A DNA stretch of 64,000 nucleotides, taken from Tetmemena sp. SeJ-2015 (lineage: Eukaryota; Ciliophora; Spirotrichea; Sporadotrichida; Oxytrichidae). Below the pieces are notes generated by a model. It had not been told where the DNA came from. It ran no database searches and saw nothing but the letters and a program-made list of their open reading frames with translations. Positions 11,219-23,227 of this stretch are shown in pieces. The position numbers and the translations under genes are program-made. Position 1 is the stretch's first letter. Each line of letters begins with the position of its first letter. The DNA lies in assembly GCA_027382625.1 (NCBI GenBank), contig JAJKFJ010021259.1, forward strand, positions 1-64,000. The letters run 5' to 3'.

Positions 11219-11412
11219 TTTATTTGTCGCTTATTCTTGTTATATTTCTGTTTATTTTTCTTATTTCGCATTCCCTATTTTTCAAGAATACTTTCTTACT
11301 TACTGTGAGTGCGATAATGCAAATTGCTTTTACGAATTGATGGATCAAATAAATCAATCACAGTTGCTTCATTAAGTTAATATTATAAATATTAGAGGAG
11401 GTATAATTAAGT

Positions 11413-12340
11413 ATGTTGGCCAAGCAAGTTTTGAGACACGCCCAGAGCAGACTCGTCGCTCCCAGAGCTTCCTTCGTGAACGCTGCCTAGAGTTCTCACC
11501 CAGAGAAACGCAGTCTTCGCCATGAACCAAGTCTCCGTCAGACTCTTCGCTAATGCTGCTGCAATTGAGAAGAGCGTGCAGAAGTTAGGCAAGGCCCTTG
11601 ACAAGGAGATCAAGTACGAGAATGAGAACTACACCCAGCTCGAGGATATCGAGACCTTCCTCAACGAGTCAGGATTCACCTTCCAGGAGACCGACGCAAG
11701 CACTCTCCTCAAGCTCGTCAAGAAGGTTGGCGACAAGACCATCGAGGTCCACTTCGAGGCAAGGTAAGTTCAATCATGAAGCTTTTCATAAATGGGCATG
11801 CGAAGTTCAGCCCTGAGAGTGCCCCAACTCGCTGGTAAATAGGTTGTGGTTGTGGCTGCCTAGAACAGTTTGTCGATTCCTGTTCCTATTGTGTGGTGAT
11901 TAATTAATTTATTATAATAGACAGCCACTCCCCGAGGATGAGGAGCAGGAGCAGCAGAACGGAGAAGAGCAGGAGGAGACCCCCTCAGAGAACTATTGCG
12001 ACTTCACCGTCTACCTCGTGGACGAGGGAGCCAACAAGGGACTCGTAGTTGAGGCCACCACCATGGACACCTGAGATCTCCTACAATACCGTCAACGTGT
12101 CCCAGGACATCAAGACTGACATGAAGGTGCACAGATTCGAGAGACAGATGAAGGGCTACACCTGGTCCCGAGTTCACCACCCTCGACGAGAGAATCCAGA
12201 CCGCCCTCTCTCCGAGTACCTCGATGGTTTCGGAGTGAATGAGCACCTGGCCGCCTTTCATCGAGTGCATGTCCCTCGACAAGGACCAGAGACTCTACAT
12301 GAACTGGCTCACCGAGCTCAAGAGCTTCGTCTCCAAGTGA
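11413..12340 (+). CDS. Mitochondrial acidic matrix protein p32 / MAM33-like
   Basis: Starts MLAKQVLRHAQSRLVAPRA, a basic amphipathic mitochondrial presequence. The body has the p32/C1QBP/MAM33 layout: N-terminal helix, beta segments ('DKTIEVHFEAR', 'CDFTVYLVDEG') with an acidic loop between (PEDEEQEQQNGEEQEE), and C-terminal helices ending 'YMNWLTELKSFVSK' before TGA 12338-12340. A GT...AG intron spans about 11764-11921. Third codon positions are G/C-rich and codon use strongly biased, suggesting high expression. Family frame is kept only if one T is skipped at 11488, 12072, 12163 and about 12256; a further break lies near 12210. Confidence 0.8.
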
Positions 12341-12669
12341 GCACAGCTAGATTGAGAGTGAGGAAGCAGCTACTCACTCTGAATTAAGTCAAATAAGAAA
12401 GGAGAAGTTTAATCATAAATTCTAATGAGAAGTGGAATCATCGATGATCGACATATTTGTCTTTACAAATTTATAGGGTATAGGACTTATGGGAAATAAG
12501 GATACCTATCTATGATAAATTAAATGACTTCTCTACCCCAATTTGACTTGATAAATACTATGAGTTAATTAACTTTATTCTAACCACTCTTACTCTTATA
12601 CTTTATTTGATGTCGCTAACATATGAGTGAATGGAAATCAATAAACTAAGATATCATAGATTTTTACTC
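12341..12669. other. Intergenic, convergent 3' flanks
   Basis: AT-rich sequence between the p32 stop and the stop of a minus-strand gene. No gene, repeat or RNA structure was recognised. Confidence 0.5.
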
Positions 12670-13023
12670 TCAGTAGACAAAGTCTTTGGAGTAGACCGAC
12701 CTGAAGGAAAGTTCTAGCACTTACTGTGACTGATCAGCTTCTTCTCCTTTACCCTCACTGGCAGCTCTATTGATAAGTCTGCCATGTCTGTCATATTCTG
12801 GGAAGGCTCTCTTTCTTGAGTTGTCCTGCTTTTGATAATGGACACTCATGAACTACTATGTTATTGACTGTAGATGCTATTGAGCCTTCTTAAATGAGAT
12901 CAGCCTATCGTCGTAGTTTCTGAGCGTAGTCAGTAGGTGCAAGTCTGATGCGTGCTTCTTTTAATGATTAAGCGAGATCAGTTGCTCATTTTTTAAGTTT
13001 AGAGCTGCCTACTGCTAGTCCAT
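12670..13023 (-). CDS. Hypothetical coiled-coil protein
   Basis: Frame from MDQQQAALNLKNEQLISLNH (ATG 13021-13023) to TGA 12670-12672, about 117 residues, with no internal breaks. Heptad-like leucines (LHLLTTLRNYDDRLISFKKAQQHLQ) are followed by a basic segment (KRAFPEYDRHGRLINRAASEG). The same frame stays open upstream to 13293, so the start could lie further out, but that part is AT-rich and less protein-like. No family recognised. Confidence 0.5.
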
Positions 13024-13293
13024 CGAGTTTGAAGTGTTCAGGATATAGAAAAATTTAAGACAACGATAATTTGCGATAGGATCTGATGATGAGTAGTCTT
13101 TTCTTATTTAAAAATTGATAATAAATTCAATGTGTTATAAAAATTCGATAAGTTGATTCTAAGGGCCAATACTGACATCTAAAATGCTCTAGTTCACCAT
13201 CGAATTATCAAACTTTGGCAAATAAATGAAGAAATATGAACTCACTAAAGTTTTTTATAGGCAGGTATCTCTGCAAAGTATCTAAGCTAGGAG

Positions 13294-14550
13294 TCACTTG
13301 ATAAATTATAATAACATAAATTTTGAAACAAATTAAACTTAGACTTGAAGAGGAGCCTTAATTCTCCTATGAGAGTGGCTTTCTTCAACTTTACCTAGCT
13401 AGTTGCTTTTAAAAACTGGCCCATACTGTTACTTGCTCTTATTGACATGGGTATACTGGTTTCTAGCAAGTAAGGTATTCACAGGCAACTGGTGAGTAAT
13501 TGAGCTTATCAGGTCCCTTGTAACTTTTATATAGCTCTGCTGTTCTTAAGCTTGAGAATGATCATTATATGTTGTCTTTTAGAAAAGATCACCATCTGTA
13601 TTTGCAAGATCTTGATTCTAATCTTCCATTCTCACTGCACCACTTCGATTGGACAAAAGATTTTGACTGATGTTGCTCGGACTTTTCTCCCCAAGCTGAT
13701 AATTAAACTTGGAGAGTGCTTACGGAGACTGGAGCTAAGTCTGAGAGTTAGAGGTGTAGAGAGACTACATTTATGGAGGAACATTTTACATGGGAACAGT
13801 TATGTATTAAGGATTGAGTGGCTAGTTGCGAACAGTGGGATTTTCAGAAGCAGTATAAAGAGATTTAATGTCGTCATTCAAGTAAAGTGAAGAATAAATA
13901 TATCATATTATAGTAAGTAATGACTTGAAGATTCGATTATGGGCATGAGAAGCTAGTGCTTCTGTGGGATGCTCTTTGCTCCAACATTTGATTTTTAGCT
14001 CTTGTGATTATACTGAGTCTAATAGTTTTACTTCAGCACAAGAGGTGAGCTCAGAAAGCTATTCACAAAAATTCTAAGCAAAACTCCCATCATAAATATA
14101 CATATGAAATACTAAATTCTACAACTGCTAATTATCAGTTTAAGCAGCGACTATCGTAAAGTTAGTCATGCTAGTTGCTCTCATAATTTTCCCATTCTTT
14201 GAGTTTGCAGCTGACGACTCATAGTTATCTTATTTAGAGCTACTATTTTGGTACCTCATCCCATTTCTTAGCTTTTCCCCACCAGGAATCTTAAGTACAG
14301 GTACTTCAAAAGTAAGCACCTTCTAACTATACGCAGACTGTAGCTTGCCTTTTTAATCTGCGCCATCTTTACGGGTGTTAGAGGAGTTGTAATTCAAGAG
14401 ATTTGAATGAGAGTAGGCCTGCTGCATGTTAGTTTTGAGTTTATGAGTGTAAAAAGGCACAGCCTGAGTGCGCCTAAAGTTCACATTTGCATTAGTCTTG
14501 GGCAGAAAACCTTGAGATATATCTGGTAAGCGAAACGGTCCTGTTATCAA
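13294..14550 (-). CDS. Hypothetical S/N/Q-rich protein
   Basis: Ends at TGA 13294-13296 and is open back to about 14550 once a 30-bp IES (pointer ACTT on the coding strand, 13885-13918) is removed; excision joins '...NRIFKSLL' to 'YLNDDIKSLYTASENP' in frame. Composition is polar with short basic clusters, e.g. 'NQNLLSNRSGAVRMEDQNQD'. No ATG is obvious at the 5' end, which may be cut by another IES. Function unknown. Confidence 0.55.
13885..13914 (-). other. IES, pointer ACTT (coding strand)
   Basis: A 30-bp unit between AAGT copies at 13885-13888 and 13915-13918. It contains an in-frame TGA, and removing it restores the reading frame of the surrounding gene. Confidence 0.7.
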
Positions 14551-14639
14551 ATTCGAAAATTTAAGATCACATTTACAAAGTGTAAATTTGAATATTCAAA
14601 AGTTAATTTTCCTTATTCAAGTCTCTTGCTTCTTATTTA

Positions 14640-15511
14640 ATGGAGCAGTATAATTTCTTTTAGTAATTAGTAGTCTTTTACATCACAATTATCATGTTAT
14701 TAGTTGCTCTTAACTATTTAGGTGAGTTTAATTTTGACTCTCTTTACTCTTATATAGGTGGACTTGCTTCAACCATTAAGGAAAAGATAGAGGAGAATTA
14801 GATTGAAGTCGAGCCAAAGAAGTCCATATAAGTTAATGGACAGGTATCTAAGCATACTATAAACTTAATAAAAGAGAAACAGGTTTTCCAGAGAACTAAG
14901 AGGGTAGTTCTTCCTCAACAAAGGGTCTCAAGAAATCTCTACAGATAAAAGACCAATCACTAGCAGAGGACTTTACAACACTGAATGGCGACAATAACAC
15001 CTTCCTTCTGACATTAAAACCCTTACTTTTTAAGCCTTAAATTTCGAAACTTCTTTCAACGACGACATATTTTAATTCCAGTTCATAGAACTTTGGTATT
15101 TGGGAGATATTTAACCACCAAAGTACTATTACTGCTCTTGTAAATTAGTCTCACTCTTTTTGGGGCTGATCTTTGAGTATTCTTGCTTCATCATGTTCTT
15201 TGCGTTTTTCAAGAGATGTTCATATCTTTAGTAGGGATTAACTTTGCCTTGATTAATCGTGCTCTGGTTTTAACTCTATTCATTGAAGTTTGTCTAGGAA
15301 TAGAAAGCAGTGTCATTTGGACTCTGTCCCCACTAATTTACTCCATCACTCTCTACAAAAATGTCAAAACATGAGTAATGAGTATATTATAACTCGAGAT
15401 TCGGTAATGCTACTGATCTTAGCTCAATCTTTTGTTGAGGTTTTGAGAAAATTTCACAGTCTTGAAGTTTATTTAAGCTTCATTCACACCTTGGTAATGC
15501 GCATTTACTGA
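14640..15511 (+). CDS. Hypothetical membrane protein
   Basis: ATG 14640 opens MEQYNFFQQLVVFYITIIMLLVALNYL, a signal-anchor or membrane span, followed by a 36-bp GT...AG intron (about 14724-14759). A basic soluble region (KEKIEENQIEVEPKK, RVVLPQQRVSRNLYR) comes next. After frame breaks near 15000 and 15190 there are at least two hydrophobic spans ('LVSLFLGLIFEYSCFIMFF', 'INRALVLTLFIEVCLGI') and a C-terminal stretch ending at TGA 15509-15511. No family recognised. Confidence 0.45.
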
Positions 15512-15619
15512 ATATGAAACTACAATAAGTGCAATTAAGTGTATGTGAGTGTATTTAAACTTCTTGAGAATCTATCTGATCTTTCTCTTGGTGGCCTCTA
15601 CTTTTGGCTAGTAGATGAG

Positions 15620-16579
15620 TCAGCTTCTCTTTTTTTGAAGAGTATGCGTTATCGTTCGAAAGCCTTAAGTAATGGCCTTGATGAATAAAAGAATAAGAAA
15701 TACTCGAAGTAAAGAAGATGATTGGTATTCAGTAGATGATTTTTACTATTCAAGAGAGTACGCTTGCTTATCCCGAGTGAGGGTGCCACTTTAGAAGAGA
15801 AGAAACTTTGCTGGCTTTAGTTTTAAGCTGCGTTCTGACTCAACTAAGTACAATATAGTAAGTATATCAACATTTTTAAACTATGTGCTTTGGATTTACC
15901 CAGTCGAGAGAGATGCATCTACAGAATTCAAGTTCAATTATGAATCAGAAGTAACACCAGCTTGGTGATTAGAACCGTTTCTTGTATCATTGTTCTTAAT
16001 ATCTGGCCTTTCAAAATTTAATCCATACTCAAGCTTATTAAAATGATTCAAAGTTACGCGAAGGACTTAGCAAACTGATGTTGTTTTTGTCCTAGTCTAC
16101 TCCATAGATAGTATTCATATTTAAAGTGCTTAGGTTGCCAGCTGATCCCTCAACCTTTAACTGAAGAGGAGACTTAGGTGACAGCAAGTTAAGTTCTTGC
16201 CTGAGAGGTCTACTCTGATATTTAGGGTCGTAGTTGGGATTAAAGACTGCCTGTGTTTGAGCGAAGCTGAACTTGTAGGATGGATCCACTTAGTAGAGCT
16301 GCATCTGCTTTGGTAATATCTTTGGCTTGATTATTTTAGCTCTCTTTTGCAATGGCGACTGCCCTTGCTGCTAATTCAAGAGGCTTTGGGCATTATTAGA
16401 TTTCTCACCTTCCTTGAAGCTGTCTGCTTGCAGTTGCAAGTTCAATTTGGAAATAAGTGTTACTAAAAAGACACAAAATATGCTAATATGATGAATTTCT
16501 TGAGCTGAGGCTGGGATTTGACTGATTGAAGTTTGTTTTGGTGAGTGGTGTCAAGTGCTTGACTAGCGCTAGTAGACAT
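15620..16579 (-). CDS. Hypothetical polar protein
   Basis: ATG 16577-16579 (MSTSASQALDTTHQNK) to TGA 15620-15622. A probable IES or intron near 16445-16500 separates the first exon from 'TLISKLNLQLQADSFKEGEKSNNA'. A long Q/P/N-containing stretch follows, including FSFAQTQAVFNPNYDPKYQSRPL. One extra T at 16040 must be skipped to join '..RNFESF' to 'NKLEYGLNFERPD'. The C-terminal part is basic. No domain recognised. Confidence 0.5.
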
Positions 16580-17032
16580 AATCAAAAAACTATTTTAATA
16601 AATAAAGAATCAGTCCTAGATATATGAATAACCTGCAAAAGCCAAACTATTCAACAAAGTCCTCACAAAAAACACTGCGACAACAATAACAAATTTCATT
16701 TCAAAATTTCTCTTAAAAGAATGTTTGTGAAGTTTTAGTTAATAGTGATATCAAATATGATGATCTTCTTTATATCATCTAGTCTCACAAATAATAATTT
16801 ATGGTTTTAATCAAATTAAAATTAAGCAAAATAGGAGTTCCTCTTTAAATAGTGAATTGCGATTGCAAAAATAAATTATTAAAACAGCTTCGCTCAAGTT
16901 AAGTATCCACTCACAGAGAACTCACTTAAAATAATCCTACTTCAATTTTGACAGAAATTTCCACTTCAGATGATTATCATTTTAATATTGAGCACTGCAC
17001 AATAAACAAAAACTAGCCACTTGTTTCAATCT
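16580..17032. other. Divergent intergenic region
   Basis: AT-rich DNA between two divergently oriented genes, so it should hold both promoters. No specific element was identified. Confidence 0.5.
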
Positions 17033-18369
17033 ATGAAAATGATGGACTCGAAATACCAAAACCAGGGAAACGAAGGGCCTATAAAGACTCAAACCGTGAA
17101 ATAGGTAGATCAAGCAGACTTTAAATCGATGGAGTCGCCTGGGAAAATTGAAAGTCCTGAGGCCTCAACAGCATCTCAGTCCTCCTCTACATCCAGTTAG
17201 GATGGCTCTAGTCTCAATACATCGCCTACCCTCTCACCAATCTATTCTCTAATTGAGAAAATGCTGAAGGCAAGTCATGAGGAGTTAAACTAACTTTATA
17301 ATAGCGAGGTAGACGAAGATGAGAACTAGGTCTAAGAAGATGCATATCCCACTTTCACCAGCATTAAGGATTTAAAGAAGCACAAATCGCCTATTTTCTA
17401 ATACGAATCTGCAAAGAACAACTCTATAGAAAGCTAATAGCAAAAGTAGAAGAAGAGCTGCTTTAAGACTCTATTCCTTTAGCCCATAAAGAACCAAACT
17501 GGCAAGCTGAATTCAATTCATGAATCAGAGGCGGTCGAATAAGAACCAACTAAAATTAAAGCCCCCGTCTCTAAAGGCTTTGGACTACTCAGTTCTTATC
17601 TCAAAGATATAGAGGAGCTTCCTTCAATCAAAAACTTTTTTAAGAACGATTCTAGCTTCTAGGTCACAAATACTTCTCTATTATCATAATAAACAAGCTC
17701 AAGTGCTTTTGTGAGAGACACTAGCTACTTAGACAGTTTTTAGCAAATTGGTAAGTAAAGTATTTCTTTCGCTAAAAAGAAATTTCTAAGTAGTCAACCT
17801 TCAGATTTTTATTTACCATTATTTTTTAGCTTTTCAATGGGATAGCGAGTTCATGTCCACCAACTTGGAATTGATGGATGATGAAAGAACAGTTACCTCA
17901 AAATAATTATTCAATTCTTTATCTTTTCATGCTTAATTTTTCAACTACTAGCATGCAGAGTTTCAAATCGGTTTATGGAAATGCCCGTTTAAGCCCAGGA
18001 TCTCGCTACTATTTTGAAATCCTCTTTAAGAAAGGCAGCAATTTCAAAGTTGGGGTTTCTACTAGCAGAAGCAACTTAGACATTTCTTTTTCAGACACAG
18101 CAGACGGATGGGCTTACTATTCTAATGGACAGTTGAGGCATAATAGCAAAGGCAATGGGGAGAAGTATGGATCTATATTTAGAGGCAAAGACACAATTGG
18201 AGTGTGGATAGACATGATAGATGGAGTGCTCTTCTTTTCCAAGAACGGAAAAATCTATAAGGATGCTTATAAGGAAAAAGCTTTTTAGACAGAGACACTT
18301 TATCCAGCATGCAGTTGCCTCACAAAAGGCGAATAATTTGAGCTTTTGTATCCTCCTTGTGAAGACTGA
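17033..18369 (+). CDS. SPRY-domain protein
   Basis: ATG 17033 starts a polar, acidic N-terminal region of about 230 residues. After an intron (17751-17829) a C-terminal SPRY domain follows: 'FQWDSEFMSTNLELMDDERTVTS', then 'SFKSVYGNARLSPGSRYYFEI', 'KVGVST', 'DGWAYYSNGQLRHNSKG', 'KDTIGVWIDMIDGVLFFSKNG' and 'LYPACSCL', ending at TGA 18367-18369. These match the order of SPRY beta-strands (W-ds...L..dertvt, YyfEi, iGvg, GW.y..dG, D.iGv.ld...g.l.f..NG). A 43-bp IES (17898-17940) interrupts the first strands. SPRY domains bind protein partners; the partner is unknown. Confidence 0.8.
17898..17940 (+). other. IES, pointer TCAA
   Basis: TCAA at 17898-17901 and 17941-17944. Excision converts two out-of-frame pieces into one continuous SPRY start (TVTS-TSMQSFKSVYG), strong support for a true IES. 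Confidence 0.85.
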
Positions 18370-18635
18370 CAAAGCCCAAAAGCTTTTTGCGATCTTTGAA
18401 TTTGGTTTATGAGTTCGAATGCTGTTCTCTCTTTGTAGAAATGTTTTCGCAAAGCAATTTTGTTGGGCTTTATAATAATATATATGTATTGAGTTAATAT
18501 AGGGTGGGTGTGGTTATTTAAACAAGCATCAATTTTTATTTAAGTTAAAGCTTCATTATCACTTCACAAATATTAAATAGCAAGCTATCTTTACTATAAA
18601 TCATTCTCATTGTCTCTCTCCTCATATCAGATTTT

Positions 18636-21600
18636 TCACTCGACAATAATATTTTCGTGCCCCTCGAGGTACTTAATATTGTGATCCACTCCATCGTCCT
18701 TGCTAGCAGTCAAGCCTCTGGGTGTTACCAACTCATCACTCTCTTGATCTCTCTTTCTAGCGCTTCTCTTATTTCCAGAGAGAAAGATGTCTGGCTTGAG
18801 TTGCTTGGAGTTGGAGCAGTTATTGAGTTAATGCAATAGATTAGTGGCGACATTGTAGCCGATAGTTGAGTCTTTCAAAGGAGAGTCTTTGACAGGTGAA
18901 GATGCTGCTAAAGCCTGAATCTAGACAGCTATATATGGCTGTTGATTCTCCTAGCCTAAGGTTTCAACCTGCTTTGTTGGAGAGTATTTCTCAGCCTAAA
19001 CAATCTGTGGTTGAGGCTTATTCTCTTTGGCCTTCGACTTAAAGTTTAATAAATGCCAAACACAGTTAATTATAATAAGCTGAACTTTCTCTCATCTCTT
19101 GTTCTTCTTGATCTTCTGTTGGTTGGTGAACCAGCGACTGAGGAATGCATGCACGATGAAGCATCGTCTAAGTCAGTGCAACTTGCAGACATCAAGCTTT
19201 GTTCCTCCATCATCAGAAGTGGGTTCCTTCCGAATTTTGCCTTATCGCCCTCAATTCTCTTAGCAAGATAATTATTAAAGAGTGTAGTTATTCTTAAATA
19301 TAACTATATGCAAGCTCACTCTTAAAATCACCACTAGGACCAGAGAGAGTATCTATGGAGATTTAGGGTAGAGCCTGAGTAGCAGCTAAGTTTCGTTGAG
19401 ATTCAGTATTTTCCACATCTTCAGTCACAATCAAAAATTACAAGCTAACGCATTCTTAAAAAATCTAGATTACTGGCTTTTTCAAAGGAGTATCATGATT
19501 AGATTCATTGAATCTCTTCAGAGGCATACTCTGTCTAGTTGTTTCTCCTCTCATGCTATGAAGGGCTTCATTCTCCTCAGAAATTTCAAGTAATTCTCCT
19601 TCATGTTTTCTCTTGATATCCTAAAGATCTTTGCCCGCAGCTAACTACGCCACAGTTTTCTTTGGATCTCTAACTGGCTTTTCCACGCCAAGTTTATCAT
19701 CTTTGCCATGTCCAAGTTTTTACAGTTGCTTTTGTTTGGCATCTAAGATTTCATCCTTATGATTCCAAGCTTACTCTATTAGTGCCTAGACACTATCAAA
19801 GTCAGCTGCTTTCCAACTAGTTCTTCTTTCACCCCACTTAGGTTTGGCTTAGCCTTATTTTGACTTACTTCTTTCTTAAGCTTTTGCTTTTTCCTCTGCT
19901 CTCTGCTTTTTGAGCTCTTCAGCTTTGGCCCAAACATCTGTGACAACTTCCTGGATGGATTTCCCTTCCTCTAATTCTTCCTTGCTTTATTCTTAGACTT
20001 TAGTTGCATTAGCGGAAGCTCTAGCAGTAGACGCCTTTCTAGAGTAACTTTAAGATATGCTATATAATTGATCATAAGAGCCTTACTTGGGCTATAACTT
20101 CTTCTCTTCTGCCTCTTGCCAACCTTTCTCGATTAAGGCAGCCACACTTTCAAATTGAACAGGCTTCCATGAAGTTGTTCTCTCGCCCCACTTTTTAGGA
20201 TGAGCTATCGTGGCTTCATTTGACTATCCCTTTTGCTCTTTTGATGAAGCGATTGAAGGTGGCAGCTTGCTTTTATGATCCATTGCTTTGCCACTTCTGA
20301 TAACAGGAGTATGAGAAGTAGGAACTTAGACACTCATGTTAGTATTGTCTAATCCCTGCTTTGGAGATGCTAAATCAGTGGAGCTGTTTACTCCAAGTCC
20401 CTTGCCTGCAAGAGTCTTAGAGGCAACTTCCTATTGCTTGTCAAGTCCAGTTCTCGCAGTTTAAGGTCTGATAGAAGTAGTTGTTCTGGTTTCCTTGAAT
20501 GATCCATTCCTCTTCACAACTCCTGAAGTCTGCTCTTTAGAAGCTGTAGGATTTTTCGTAGTTAACTCATCCTAAAGTGATAAAGATTAGACGAATTTCA
20601 AAATTCCAATGATGATTCAGCTTGGTCATTCTTATTCTCTATTTGCGCAACACTTCCTTGTCTCTTATAGCTCTTCCTAACTTAAGGACCTGCTTAAGCT
20701 GAGACATCTTAACTCTCCTGCTTCTATCTAGCTGTTTGCCTGCCTGCTGTTGGAGGTCTGGGTACTGTTGCAGTCGTAGTAACCACTGTGTTTCTTCCCT
20801 CGCGAGTTGTCACAGTTTTCTTTTCAACAGTTTCCTAACTAGCCTCAGGAATAACTACACTTCCTGATACGGAGGCTTAGGCAACTCCTGCTCCAATTTG
20901 GCTCATTGAGTTTTTTCTTGCATATGCTGCTCTTGCAGTTTTGAAACCTTCCTTGGTATCTTTTTATTCTTCCTTACCTTAGACTGAAGGCTAAAGCTTT
21001 TGAGTTGAGGGCTTGGTAAAGTTGTGCTTCTAAACCGTAGTTGAGACTGACTTTTCATTTCCATTTTCATCTTTCTCTATAACGAACTTCTCCTCTGCGA
21101 TAAGCACAGTCTTTGTCTACTCTGTCACTCTCACAAAGCCATTTGAGCCAGCGTTTGATTTACTAGCTTGACTAACTTCATTTTGACCTACCTTAGATCC
21201 AGTTCTGGCAGCTTATTTTCCTACAGCCTTGCTTTCTTTCACCAAATCGGCTCCTTTCTGTTGAGTATTTGTGGTTGCAGGACTTTAGAATGGAACACTA
21301 GCTTGTTTTTCAAGTTTTAGATTCTCAGCTGCGGCGTACTTCTTCTTCATCAATTCTACATGCTTCTCTGCACCCTTAGGTAATCTCTTAAATATAATTG
21401 GAACTACTAAATTGCTTAATGAATCTGGCAGAGCCATTAATTTTAGAGGCTTTTGTAGAAACAGAGACAGATTACTCTTGTCTGTTGCTATCAGCTTCTT
21501 TAACAGACTTGCTAACTTTGGAATCATTTTTTGTAGCTTGACTCTTTGCTTGTGTAGACTTGTTAAATCTTCTATTGAAAAACCAATGCTGGATTTTCAA

Positions 21601-21660
21601 GGCATACTATATCATTTCAATTAGATCAGGAAGGTGGAGAAATTTAATGTACTACTTCAT
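18636..21660 (-). CDS. Low-complexity protein with a repeated WGER motif
   Basis: ATG 21658-21660 (MKQYIKFLHLPDLIEM) to TGA 18636-18638. The protein is Lys/Ser/Thr/Gln-rich with long disordered-looking stretches. Two copies of an unfamiliar about 27-residue motif lie at 20120-20199 (KWGERTTSWKPVQFESVAAL...GW) and 19763-19842 (KWGERRTSWKAADFDSVQAL...AW). A coiled-coil-like segment (VWAKAEELKKQRAEEKAKAQE) sits between them. Frame breaks near 21340, 20590, 19440 and 19060 probably mark IESs or introns. Not recognised as a known family. Confidence 0.6.
19763..19842 (-). repeat. WGER motif copy 2
   Basis: Encodes K-W-G-E-R-x-T-S-W-K...F-D-S-V-x-A-L-I-E...W, matching copy 1 at the W, G, E, R, S, W, F, S, V, A, L, I, E and final W positions. 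Confidence 0.7.
20120..20199 (-). repeat. WGER motif copy 1
   Basis: Same motif as 19763-19842 with F-E-S-V-A-A-L-I-E-K-G-W. The conserved aromatics suggest a small binding fold rather than simple low complexity. Confidence 0.7.
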
Positions 21661-21931
21661 ATTTGAAAGAGTTTAAAGTTGTAAAGATGAATAAAAGAGA
21701 AAAGATTACTCACTCTGTGAAGAAGAAAGACGTTAGTGCGATACTTCATGAATTTCTTAGACTGCATCATCAAGTACTGGTCTATCTCTTCTCCGTCCAT
21801 TTGCGATTGACTTCGCCACTTAGTGATGACGAACATGAACTGAGAATTATCAATGCTTAATTTAAAAATAAAGAGCAACAATTTTCCAGAGAAATAATTC
21901 GAAAAATTAATTAAATTAAGAGAAATCACAA

Positions 21932-23131
21932 TCATTGTTGCAATTTTTGAGCTTGAGGTGTAATTGGTACATCTTCGTTAGGTTTGTTTCTACCCCAGAA
22001 TCTTATCTTATGGTCATTACCAGTTGAGACTAGCATCTAGCCTTGTGGATGCCAAGCCATACCCCATATAAAGCTTTCATGAGCCTGGTTAATTGTGTGA
22101 ATATGGCCAGAGTTAGCAAGCCAAAATATTATCTAGCCACTGTATGAAGCAGACGCAATAAGTTCTTCTTTTAGAGGATGCCATGTGGCTACTGTAACCT
22201 AGACATCATGTCCTCTAGAACACGTTAAACTCTTTCCATGTCCTTATGTCTATCACTTTAAGTGAGGAGTCTTTAGAACCAGTAAGCAACCAGTTTCCAT
22301 TTATCGGATTCCATTTGACTTGATTTATCATGTTGTTGTGAGGTTAGAGCTACTGAACATCTTTCCCCGACTTAGGGTCCCATATTTTAACATAGTTGTC
22401 CTTGCTTCCAGTAGCTATAAGGGCTTGAGTTGGATGCCAGTCGCATGAACGCACATCAGATCCGTGACCCTCAAAGCATACCTCTTCCTGAGCTGTAAGG
22501 AAATCAAAGATCCTTGCCGTTCTATCGTCTGAGCAAGAAACAAACTTAAGTGTACTTGGTGCAAATGAGAGATCTCTGATGCATGCTTTATTGTGTGCAG
22601 AGAACTTATTTAGCTGGGAGATTTTACTATCAGAATAAGCGATGTAGCCTTCTTTATCGCCACTGATTAAATACTTCTCGCCCTTAGTCCAACACATGCA
22701 TTGAACTGTCTTCTTATGGACTGAGGTAGCACTTTCGTATTCATAGCTTGGCGCAGACCAGGTTATGATATCTCCCTTCGAAGATCCAGTCAATATTCTC
22801 TTACCATTTTGCATCCAAAGAACCGCAAATAGAGGATATCAAAAAGACTTTATATGAGGTAAAAAAATTTTGGATTTCCCTGCTTATTTTCCTACTCTGT
22901 GAGAAACTTAGGGGTAGCCCATTCCCAATCGCGTCCCATAGCAGTATAGGCGGGGTAGGTGTATTTAGAGTACGAGAAGTGAGGGTAGACTGTAGGCCTA
23001 TCCATAGGATCAAAGTCATACTCTCTATAATGCATGTAGTTAGTATCAGATGCCATGAAATCATAGGTAGCTTCGTTGCTATTTTGATTCATTTGCCCAA
23101 ATGGCATTGCCTGAGCAAGTTGCCTGTACAT
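21932..23131 (-). CDS. WD40 protein, WDR33/Pfs2-like (mRNA 3'-end processing)
   Basis: ATG 23129-23131 to TGA 21932-21934. After an N-terminal Tyr/Pro/Met-rich segment (residues 1-70) come about seven WD repeats: '[24 protein letters not shown]', '[22 protein letters not shown]', '[27 protein letters not shown]', '[31 protein letters not shown]', '[28 protein letters not shown]', then '[22 protein letters not shown]' and '[28 protein letters not shown]'. Order and the R-F-W-x-R-x-x-P end resemble WDR33/Pfs2, a scaffold of the cleavage/polyadenylation factor. A 38-bp IES lies at 22834-22871; one extra T (22217) breaks the frame between 'KEFNVF' and 'RGH'. Confidence 0.8.
22834..22871 (-). other. 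IES, pointer ATCC (coding strand)
   Basis: GGAT at 22834-22837 and 22872-22875 on the plus strand. Removal joins '..NKQGNP' to '[12 protein letters not shown]', giving the first WD repeat in frame. Confidence 0.85.
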
Positions 23132-23227
23132 GTTTTATTAATTAATTTTATATAATATACTTAAGTGATAATTTTTAAAGAAATTAAGACCACCACCCCA
23201 TACACATTCAATTAATTTGACTTTATC

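Noticed and set aside
11088..11375. Three overlapping plus-strand ORFs of 66-95 residues
   Set aside because: They lie across the RING segment and its upstream flank; RING spacing on the minus strand is decisive.
13550..13890. 112-residue plus-strand ORF
   Set aside because: Antisense to a better-supported minus-strand polar protein whose frame is restored by removal of an IES.
17751..17829. Second IES in the SPRY gene
   Set aside because: Has GTAAGT…TTTTTTAG ends and no flanking pointer, so treated as a spliceosomal intron.
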